Source: JABFSM01 sp963762545 (GTDB lineage: Bacteria > Gemmatimonadota > Gemmatimonadetes > Gemmatimonadales > GWC2-71-9). Taken from it: DNA of 64,000 nt. The notes under the pieces were generated by a model. That model saw nothing but the letters and a program-made list of their open reading frames with translations, did no database searches and was not told where the DNA came from. Below, piece after piece: positions 57,888 to 64,000 of the stretch. Made by a program: the position numbers and the translations under genes. The stretch covers positions 1,302,001 to 1,366,000 of the forward strand of contig CAVXLC010000002.1 in the NCBI GenBank assembly GCA_963762545.1, read 5' to 3'. Every line of letters starts with the position of its first letter. Positions within the stretch are counted from its first letter, which is position 1.

Positions 57888-59621
57888 TCAGTGCACCCCG
57901 GGCGGATCCACCCGCATCACCGCCATCATCCCCGAGCCCAGGTGCTCGGCGATGTGGCAGTGCAGCATCCAGGCCCCCGGATTGGAAGCGTCGATCAGGA
58001 GATCCACCGTCGATCCGACCGGAATCAGCGCGGTGTCCTTCCAGACCAGGTTGCCGGTCGGGACCCCGTCGCGCGCCACGACCAGCATCCGTTGACCGTG
58101 CAGGTGGATCGGGTGCTGCATCGGGTGGAACGACTTCGGGTCGTTGAAGATCCGGAGCTTCACCACCGAGCCCTGGGGCACCCGCCACTCGATGTCCATG
58201 TTTTCGCGGCCGGTCGCGTCGTCGCGAAGAATCCAGCGTACCTGCTTCGCGGTCGACAGCCAGTTCATGTCGGGCATTCCGTCCACCCATTCGACCGGCG
58301 CGTAGTAGGCCGTGTCCACATTCATGAACTGCACCGTGGCCAGCGGAAGGGCGGTCGTCTTGACCGTCAGAGTCAGGCGGAGGTCCGGCGCGCGATCGAA
58401 CTCGCTTCGGTAGCGATCGATGTCGTGGGTCACCGCGGCGTTGCGCCGCAGGGTGGCGAACTGCGGGGCGTAATTCGGCGTCGCCGCGACGGCGCCCACG
58501 GTGACCACGCCGAGGGTGTCCACCTGGGGATCGAACTCACCGGCAAAGTGATTGATCGCGTGCACCGCGTTGACCAGCGCATAGCGGCCCGGTTTGTCGA
58601 AGCGCGCCTCGACCACGTACCGCTCGGCGGGAGCCAGCACCACGCTCCGGACCATCTCCTCCCGCTCGAATCGGCTCACGTCCGACGCCACGACCTTGAG
58701 CGGAACGTCCCCCAGCGAGAGGTTCCAGGTGCGTGAGCTCGCGGCGTTGGTCAGATAGAACCGCACGACCTCGCCCCGCTTCACGGTCTGGGCCCAGCCC
58801 GGCTCCCCGTTGACCAGCAGCACGTTGCCCACCCGGCCCATCAGCGCGAAGTCCACGCTCTCCCTCCCGAACGGGATCAGCGTATCGGCGTTCACCAGCA
58901 GGTCGCTCAGGACCAGGGACAGCTCCCGGTTGACCGGCGAGTAGTAGTCTGGCTCCGGCGCGTCCACCAGCATGTTGCCGAACAGGCCCATCGCCTGCTC
59001 GATGTCCTCCCGCACATGGGGGTGGTACCAGTAGACCCCCGCGTCGGGAAAGTGGACCCGGTAGGTGAAGCTCCCGCCGGGCGCCACCGGAATCTGGGTC
59101 AGGTCGGGCACCCCGTCGAAGCGGTTGTCGAGCCGGACCCCGTGCCAGTGCACCGTGCTGGGGAGATCGATGCGGTTGTGGAACCGGACCACGATGGTTG
59201 CGCCTTGGCCGACCCGGATCATGGGGCCCGGCACCTGGCCGTTGAACCCGTACGCCGCAAAGGCGTGCCCCCGGATGGTCCGCCGGACCAGCATCGCCGT
59301 CAGGTCGAGCGTGTCCCCGGTCGTGAGCCGTACCGTACGGCTCGGCTGGGCCGGCGGCAGGCGCAGGATATCCAGGCCAGCGCCGGGCAGGAACGATTCC
59401 ACCGGCGGCCGCTCGCCCACCAGTCCGGGCATCATCGGCATGCCCTTGGGCATCGGGATCGGCATCCCCGGTCCAGCTTCCATCGCGCCGTGCTCCATGC
59501 CCTCCATTGTCATGGCCGTGTCGGGCCTGACCGGCTTCTTCGGTGCCGGCGGCCGCTGCGCGGCAGCCGGCGCCGCCAGCGTCAGTCCCAGCGTCACCAG
59601 GACCATAGCGGTCCGGCTCAT
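57888..59621 (-). CDS. Multicopper oxidase, Met/His-rich N-terminus
   Basis: 577-residue exported multicopper oxidase. Signal peptide, then a Met-rich leader (AMTMEGMEHGAMEAGPGMP, PMPKGMPMMPG), which is a likely copper-binding segment. Copper ligands: STVHWHGVRLDN and GVYWYHPHVRED in the first domain, HPMQHPIHLHGQRM and MLHCHIAEHLGSGMM at the C-terminus with the type 1 Cys and Met. Such enzymes oxidise Cu(I) or organic substrates in the periplasm. ATG 59621 overlaps the upstream stop (ATGA). In an operon with a small exported protein and an LVIVD protein. Confidence 0.92.
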   Translation of the reverse strand: MSRTAMVLVTLGLTLAAPAAAQRPPAPKKPVRPDTAMTMEGMEHGAMEAGPGMPIPMPKGMPMMPGLVGERPPVESFLPGAGLDILRLPPAQPSRTVRLTTGDTLDLTAMLVRRTIRGHAFAAYGFNGQVPGPMIRVGQGATIVVRFHNRIDLPSTVHWHGVRLDNRFDGVPDLTQIPVAPGGSFTYRVHFPDAGVYWYHPHVREDIEQAMGLFGNMLVDAPEPDYYSPVNRELSLVLSDLLVNADTLIPFGRESVDFALMGRVGNVLLVNGEPGWAQTVKRGEVVRFYLTNAASSRTWNLSLGDVPLKVVASDVSRFEREEMVRSVVLAPAERYVVEARFDKPGRYALVNAVHAINHFAGEFDPQVDTLGVVTVGAVAATPNYAPQFATLRRNAAVTHDIDRYRSEFDRAPDLRLTLTVKTTALPLATVQFMNVDTAYYAPVEWVDGMPDMNWLSTAKQVRWILRDDATGRENMDIEWRVPQGSVVKLRIFNDPKSFHPMQHPIHLHGQRMLVVARDGVPTGNLVWKDTALIPVGSTVDLLIDASNPGAWMLHCHIAEHLGSGMMAVMRVDPPGVH

Positions 59622-60085
59622 TCGGGCGGGATACCCCGGAATAGCGGATGGGAAACGAACGACTGCAGCCACGCGCTGGGCGAGATCCCGTGCAGCACCG
59701 TGGGCCCCGCGCGCGATGCCGGCGCGGAGTCCGCCTCCGCGGTGATCACGAACAGGAACTTGTCGAGCTGGATCCGCCCGATCCTGGACACCCCGTTCGC
59801 CACCGTCCCCAGCCGGTACCACCGGCTCAGATCGGGCGTCGCGGCCCACGCCACGTAGGTCGAATAGGCGCCCAGGCTCGCGGGCTCGGGGAGCCCGGAG
59901 AGGTCGAGCTGGACGTCGTAGGAGGAGACCCCCTCCGCCGTGACGGCGATACCGAACGGCGAAGCCGAGTAGACTAGCCGGGCGGAGCCCCGGGCGTCGG
60001 GCGCGGCAGGGGTGGAAAGGAGCGCGATGTCGAACGGGCCGGCTGCTCCGGCCAGGAGCAGCGCGGCCGCCAGAAGGGTCTTCAC
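59618..60085 (-). CDS. Small exported protein, unknown function
   Basis: 155-residue protein with signal peptide MKTLLAAALLLAGAAG. It carries a beta-rich pattern: ARLVYSASPFGIAVTAEGVSSY, VQLDLSGLPEPASLGAYSTYVAWA, WYRLGTVANGVSRIGRIQL. No cysteines. It is joined by ATGA overlaps to LVIVD upstream and to the oxidase downstream. No family is recognised; the linked position suggests a periplasmic accessory of the oxidase. Confidence 0.7.
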   Translation of the reverse strand: MKTLLAAALLLAGAAGPFDIALLSTPAAPDARGSARLVYSASPFGIAVTAEGVSSYDVQLDLSGLPEPASLGAYSTYVAWAATPDLSRWYRLGTVANGVSRIGRIQLDKFLFVITAEADSAPASRAGPTVLHGISPSAWLQSFVSHPLFRGIPPE

Positions 60086-61452
60086 GGAATCGGCTTGGAC
60101 GCGCGCTCCGGTCCGTGGTCCCAGTCCTGCACGCTCGAGATGTTCGGCATCCCGTGGTCATGGCCGTTCCAGCCGGTGAAGCCGTCGACCTTGAAGACCC
60201 ACAGCCCGGTGCGCATGTCGGAAAGCACCACCAGCCCGTCGTAGTTTCGAATATCCACCCCGAACGCGCCCTGTTCGACACTGGTGGTGCTCTGCCAGCC
60301 GTTCTCGGGCGAGCCGCCGAACCCATGCTCGTGCTCGCACTCGCAGGAGTAGAAGCCGCCCACCGTCTTGGGATGCTTGGGGTCCGTGAGATCGAAGATC
60401 TGGAGCCCGTCCTCGTAGGCCGACACGAAGACATAGGGCCAGCGGACTTCGTGGTTGTGCGACAGGTCCTGCCAGTCGGCCGTCCAGGCGCTGATCGGCT
60501 GATCGATGTTGGGCGTCTTGCCTTCCTGGCCGGGCTCGAGATCCCAGATCCGGAGCGGCGTGTACTGGTATTCCGTTTCGGTCACCGCGTAGCGGCCGTC
60601 GGGCGAGGGCGTGAACGTGTGGGCGATGTCCATGCCGAGGCTGGTGATCGTGAACATCTGCTTGGGCACCTCGGGGCTGGTGACGTTCCAGACCGAGTAC
60701 CCGCCCAGCCCTGCGCCGTAGAACTTGTCTTGATTGGTGGCCGGGTCGAACCCGACGTAGAAATCGTGGTAGCCGCCCGCGCCGATCTGCTTGAAGGGGG
60801 TCGGGTTGGGCACATTGCCGATCAGCCAGGTGGAGCTGTCGGCCCCCGAGACGACCTTGGCGAGATCGTAGATCAGCGCCTTCTGGGCGTTGACGGTGAC
60901 GAACAGCAGCGCCCGGCCGTCCGAGTGCTTGTAGGCGAACGTATTGTGGAAGCCGCCCGGCGCCTGGGCATACCGGATCCGCGCCACGATCTTCACCTTG
61001 GAGGTGTCGGGCAGCCCGGTCACGTCGAAGATCACGGCGCCCAGGTCGGCATCGGGCGTGCCCTGCTGGAACTGGAAGGACTGCTCGTAGTAGTAACGAT
61101 CCCCGATCTTGAAATACTTCCCGTCCATCGCGCCGATCCCCCGGTGCAGCTCGGGGTTCTCGATGGTCCACTGATAGATCTTGACCGGCCTGGCGGGGTT
61201 CCGGATGTCCCAGATCTGGGCATTGAAATTGACGAACCCGGACACGTACACGTAGGGCCGGCCGCGGTCCTGCTCGATTTCCACGTCGGCCGCCTTCCAG
61301 GGGCCGGGGTTGTTCGCCACATGCTCCAGGGCATGCACCTTTTCGGTGCCGCCGTGCTTCTGATCAGGCTGGGGAGCGGTCATGCCCGGATCCTGCGCCC
61401 GGAGCGCAGTCGCGGACAGGCAAAGGACGGCGAAGACGGACAGAGGGCGCAT
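60082..61452 (-). CDS. LVIVD-repeat exported protein, second copy
   Basis: 456-residue exported protein with signal peptide (MRPLSVFAVLCLSATALRAQ). Propeller-type repeats read AQIWDIRNPARPVKIYQW, VIFDVTGLPDTSKVKIVA, YSVWNVTSPEVPKQMF, LRIWDLEPG, LQIFDLTDPKHPKTVGGFY and LWVFKVDGFTGWNGHDHG. Two CEC/HEH-type clusters (FYSCECEHEHGFGG) are candidate metal ligands. It is the first gene of the operon with the exported 155-residue protein and the multicopper oxidase, and is related in design to the LVIVD protein at 18886-20841. Confidence 0.86.
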   Translation of the reverse strand: MRPLSVFAVLCLSATALRAQDPGMTAPQPDQKHGGTEKVHALEHVANNPGPWKAADVEIEQDRGRPYVYVSGFVNFNAQIWDIRNPARPVKIYQWTIENPELHRGIGAMDGKYFKIGDRYYYEQSFQFQQGTPDADLGAVIFDVTGLPDTSKVKIVARIRYAQAPGGFHNTFAYKHSDGRALLFVTVNAQKALIYDLAKVVSGADSSTWLIGNVPNPTPFKQIGAGGYHDFYVGFDPATNQDKFYGAGLGGYSVWNVTSPEVPKQMFTITSLGMDIAHTFTPSPDGRYAVTETEYQYTPLRIWDLEPGQEGKTPNIDQPISAWTADWQDLSHNHEVRWPYVFVSAYEDGLQIFDLTDPKHPKTVGGFYSCECEHEHGFGGSPENGWQSTTSVEQGAFGVDIRNYDGLVVLSDMRTGLWVFKVDGFTGWNGHDHGMPNISSVQDWDHGPERASKPIP

Positions 61453-61554
61453 TGGTTCTCCTGGATCCGGTGGGGACGGTCATGCCACGTGCTGGACTCG
61501 GATAATGGCTTCGGGGGGCGGCATCGGGCAAGCGGCCGCGGCGGGGAATGCGCC

Positions 61555-62431
61555 CTACCCCCGCGCGATCGCCGCCGCGAGCCGGTCGGTGACCGGCACC
61601 GGAATCCCGTGGTCGCGCCCGCCCCGGAGGATCGGACCGGCAATGGCGTCGAGCTCGGGCGGCCGGCCCGCCGCCACGTCCTTCTGCATCGAGCTGCGCA
61701 AGCCCGCCGGCATGCCGCGCAGCAGCCGCACGGTCTCCTCGGCGTCGACGTTGGCCCCGAGGGCCCGGGCCACCGCGCACGCCTCCCGCGCTACCGCCTC
61801 GAACTGCCCGGCCAGCTCCGGCCTGGCCCACAGCTCACCCACCGTCAACCCGGCCGCGGTGGTGTTGAGCGCCATGGGGGCCAGCATGACCAGCTTCCGC
61901 CAGAGCAGGGTGAGCTCGTCCGGCTCGAACCGGCAGTCGCAGCCGAACCGGGTGAGCTCTGCCGGCGGCCCATCTGAGGCCGGTCTCTCCGGCCGCCGCG
62001 AAGGCGAGCCTGGCAAAGGAGGACCGGTGCACGATCCGCCCCGGCGCGACCCGCTCCACTTCGCAGGCGATGGTGCCCGGCACCACCCGCTCCGGCGTGA
62101 ACCGGGAGCGGAGCAGCGCGACGTGGTCCACCCCGTTGAGCAGCGGCACCACCATCCGGACCAGTCCGGGATCGGGCACCGCGCCCAGGGATGCGCCGAG
62201 CTGGGTCGCCTTGGGGGTCACCCAGAGCACGTCCACCGGCTCCTCGAGTGTGAGGGCCGGAACGACCGGCGCGCTCAGGTTCCCGAGCGGACTCTCGAGC
62301 GTGAGAGCGTGCGGGTATCCCGGAAAGCTCTCGGGCCGGAGCAGGACGATGACCCGCGCGCCGGCGAAGGCCAGCACGGCGCCGACGAAGCCGCCGACGC
62401 CGCCGGCGCCGAGGATGGCGTGGGTTTCCAT
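61555..62431 (-). CDS. Ketopantoate reductase-family (ApbA/PanE) protein, frameshifted
   Basis: About 291 residues after repair of one extra base near 61987. N-terminal Rossmann motif ILGAGGVGGFVGAVLAFAG, LNGVDH in place of the usual QNGV, and a later LLWRKLVMLAPMALNTTAAGLT segment with Lys and Asn equivalent to the PanE catalytic set. The frame change is between FAAAGE and RPASDG; the second half continues to the stop at 61555. It is distinct from the PanE-like gene in the oxalate operon. As written, two partial frames overlap. Pantothenate synthesis or a different 2-hydroxy acid is possible; the exact substrate is unknown. Confidence 0.78.
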
Positions 62432-62493
62432 GCCGGTAAGCTACCTGCCAGGGGCGCCTCGCGCGCGTACCCCGCGGGCGGTACATTCGCCCC

Positions 62494-64000
62494 ATGAAAA
62501 CCACATCCATACTCCTGCTGTCCATCGTGCTCGCCGGCTCCAGCGCCCAGGCCCAGGGCAACCCTCCCGGCCAGCAGCGGCGCACCGCCCCCACCGACTC
62601 CCAGGCTCAGGTCACCGCCCCGCCGCAGCGGCCGGCGCCGCCCCCGGAGGAAAAGAGCTCGGTCACCCACCACACCGCCCGGATCGGCGGCCAGCAGATC
62701 GCCTACACCGCGACGGCCGCCACCTACATCATTCGGGCCGACGACGGCACCCCCAAGGCGGTGTTCTTCTTCGTCGCCTACACCAAGGACGACGCCGACC
62801 CGACCCATCGCCCCGTGGCCTTCGTCTACAACGGCGGCCCCGGCTCCGCGTCGAGCTATACCCACATGGGGTTGGGACCCCGCCGCACCGTGCTGACCGA
62901 CGACGGCTTCGGCATGCCGGCGCCCTATACCACGGTCGAGAACAACGACTCGTTCCTCGACGCCACCGATCTGGTGTTCGTGGACGCGGTGTCCACCGGG
63001 TACAGCCGCCCGGCCCCGGGCCAGAACCCGGCCCAGTTCTACGGCCTCACCCAGGACGCCGACATCTTCTCGGATTTCATTTACGAGTACCTGACCCGGA
63101 CCGATCGCTGGACCTCGCCCAAGTTCCTGATCGGCGAGAGCTACGGCACCACCCGTTCGGCCCAGCTCTCCCAGACCCTCCAGCGGCGGCACCAGATCTA
63201 CCTCAACGGCATCGTCCTCGTCTCGACGGTCGGATTCGGGAGCTGGGGCGCCGACGACCGGACCATCTTCTTCCTTCCCACCCTGGTGGCCTCGGCCTGG
63301 TACCACAAGGTGCTGGCTCCCGACCTCCAGAAGCTCGGGGTGGCGGAGGTGGCGGAGCAGGCCCGGGAATTTGCCCACGGCGAGTATGCTGCCGCGCTCG
63401 AGAAGGGAGACCAGCTCCCGGCCGCCGAGCACCAGCAGATCGTCGGCAAGCTGGCCCGGTTCACCGGACTCTCGCCCCGCTACCTGGAACAGACCAATCT
63501 GCGGGTGAACCCCCAGCGGTGGTTCAAGGAGCTGCTCCGCGACAAGCGCCTGACCGTGGGACGGATCGACGCCCGGTTTACCGGCATGGATGCGGATGCC
63601 GCCGGCGAGCGCGACGAGTACGATCCGAGCCTCGCCTCGTATGACGGCGCCTTCGTCGCCGTGTTCCAGGACTACGTGCACCGCGAGCTCAAGTGGAACA
63701 GCCAGATGTACTACACCTTGAGCGCCAACGTCCGCCCCTGGGATCAGGGACAGCCCGGCGAGCCGGCCGAAGCGCTGCGATCGGCGATGACCCAGCAGGG
63801 CAAGCTCCGGGTGCTGGTGGCGGCCGGCTACTACGATGTGGCGACTCCGTTCAACGGAATCGAACAGACCGTCTCCCACATGGGACTGGAGCCGGCCATC
63901 CGCAAGAACCTGGGCTTCGCCTACTACGAGGCCGGCCACATGATGTACATCGAAAAGAAGTCCCGGGAGAAGCTCCACCGGGACGTGACGGCCTTCATCC
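62494..64000 (+). CDS. Peptidase S10, serine carboxypeptidase-like (3' end outside window)
   Basis: 502 codons visible from ATG 62494, no stop before the window edge. Signal peptide ends near AQAQG and is followed by a Pro/Gln-rich linker. The catalytic segments are VYNGGPGSASSYTHMGLGPR (oxyanion region) and Ser216 in FLIGESYGTTR; the Asp and His regions are AAGYYDVATPF and EAGHMMY, as in S10 carboxypeptidases. It is a periplasmic or secreted peptidase trimming C-terminal residues. It is divergent from the reductase-family gene with a 62-bp gap. Confidence 0.9.
   Translation, partial: MKTTSILLLSIVLAGSSAQAQGNPPGQQRRTAPTDSQAQVTAPPQRPAPPPEEKSSVTHHTARIGGQQIAYTATAATYIIRADDGTPKAVFFFVAYTKDDADPTHRPVAFVYNGGPGSASSYTHMGLGPRRTVLTDDGFGMPAPYTTVENNDSFLDATDLVFVDAVSTGYSRPAPGQNPAQFYGLTQDADIFSDFIYEYLTRTDRWTSPKFLIGESYGTTRSAQLSQTLQRRHQIYLNGIVLVSTVGFGSWGADDRTIFFLPTLVASAWYHKVLAPDLQKLGVAEVAEQAREFAHGEYAAALEKGDQLPAAEHQQIVGKLARFTGLSPRYLEQTNLRVNPQRWFKELLRDKRLTVGRIDARFTGMDADAAGERDEYDPSLASYDGAFVAVFQDYVHRELKWNSQMYYTLSANVRPWDQGQPGEPAEALRSAMTQQGKLRVLVAAGYYDVATPFNGIEQTVSHMGLEPAIRKNLGFAYYEAGHMMYIEKKSREKLHRDVTAFI

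Noticed and set aside
1..64000. CRISPR arrays, tRNA/rRNA genes, IS elements or prophage
   Set aside because: No regularly spaced 25-40 bp repeats, cloverleaf-like sequences, transposases with terminal repeats, integrases or phage structural genes were seen.

Overview
The window is a compact, high-GC (roughly two-thirds G+C) bacterial chromosome segment from a Gram-negative (diderm) organism: it encodes a TonB-dependent receptor, an RND efflux system with an outer-membrane TolC-type channel, and many signal-peptide or lipobox proteins. Its particular mix suggests Gemmatimonadota or a close soil relative: BTAD/SARP regulators fused to a membrane segment and repeats, large secreted BNR-repeat proteins, LVIVD-repeat proteins, DUF305 and CocE-like peptidases. 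This assignment is inferred from gene content; no rRNA or marker search was possible. Genes are tightly packed. At about 18 junctions the stop of one gene overlaps the start of the next (mostly ATGA or GTGA), so translational coupling is the norm. No tRNA, rRNA, CRISPR array, IS element or phage gene was seen.

Layout. 1-5783 (minus): housekeeping operon lipoprotein-serS-uvrD/pcrA-gatC-gatA. 5909-11639 (plus): Roadblock/LC7 protein, mannose-1-phosphate guanylyltransferase, GlmU-like acyl/nucleotidyltransferase, WalJ-type metallo-beta-lactamase, dicarboxylate-type symporter and ATP-grasp-like protein. 12063-18597 (plus): a five-gene operon that reads as oxalate assimilation: CoA ligase, PanE-type reductase, OxlT-like transporter, FAH-family enzyme and malate synthase. 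It is followed by a striking ~185-bp array of A/T tracts spaced about 10 bp apart (18618-18803). 18886-21555 (minus): LVIVD and DUF305 lipoproteins. 21644-26612 (minus): PAS histidine kinase, response regulator, hybrid kinase and SDR. 26987-29035 (plus): TonB receptor, preceded by a ~370-bp region with a perfect 18-bp palindrome. 29032-38465 (minus): Cus-type copper/silver efflux operon with its own two-component system, an AraC/GlxA regulator and a small Cys/His/Met-rich exported protein.

38633-44740: M48 metalloprotease, frameshifted CocE-type peptidase and a 1078-residue BNR-repeat protein. 44814-51310 (minus): five exported proteins in one probable operon (BNR-like protein, 738-residue unknown, alpha/beta hydrolase, CARDB protein, 190-residue unknown), divergent from a large membrane-anchored SARP-type regulator (51435-54081). 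54159-57845: DinB-like secreted protein, then a glycan cassette on minus (methyltransferase, glycosyltransferase 2, nucleotidyltransferase, PIG-L deacetylase). 57888-61452 (minus): second LVIVD protein, small exported protein and multicopper oxidase. 61555-62431: frameshifted ketopantoate-reductase-family gene. 62494 to the end: S10 serine carboxypeptidase, cut by the window.

The clearest functional story is the oxalate operon: import oxalate, activate it to oxalyl-CoA, reduce it to glyoxylate, and condense that with acetyl-CoA to malate. Copper handling recurs (Cus system, multicopper oxidase, DUF305). Single-base reading-frame breaks affect at least six genes, all between 39 and 62 kb and none to the left, which points to local sequence errors or local decay.
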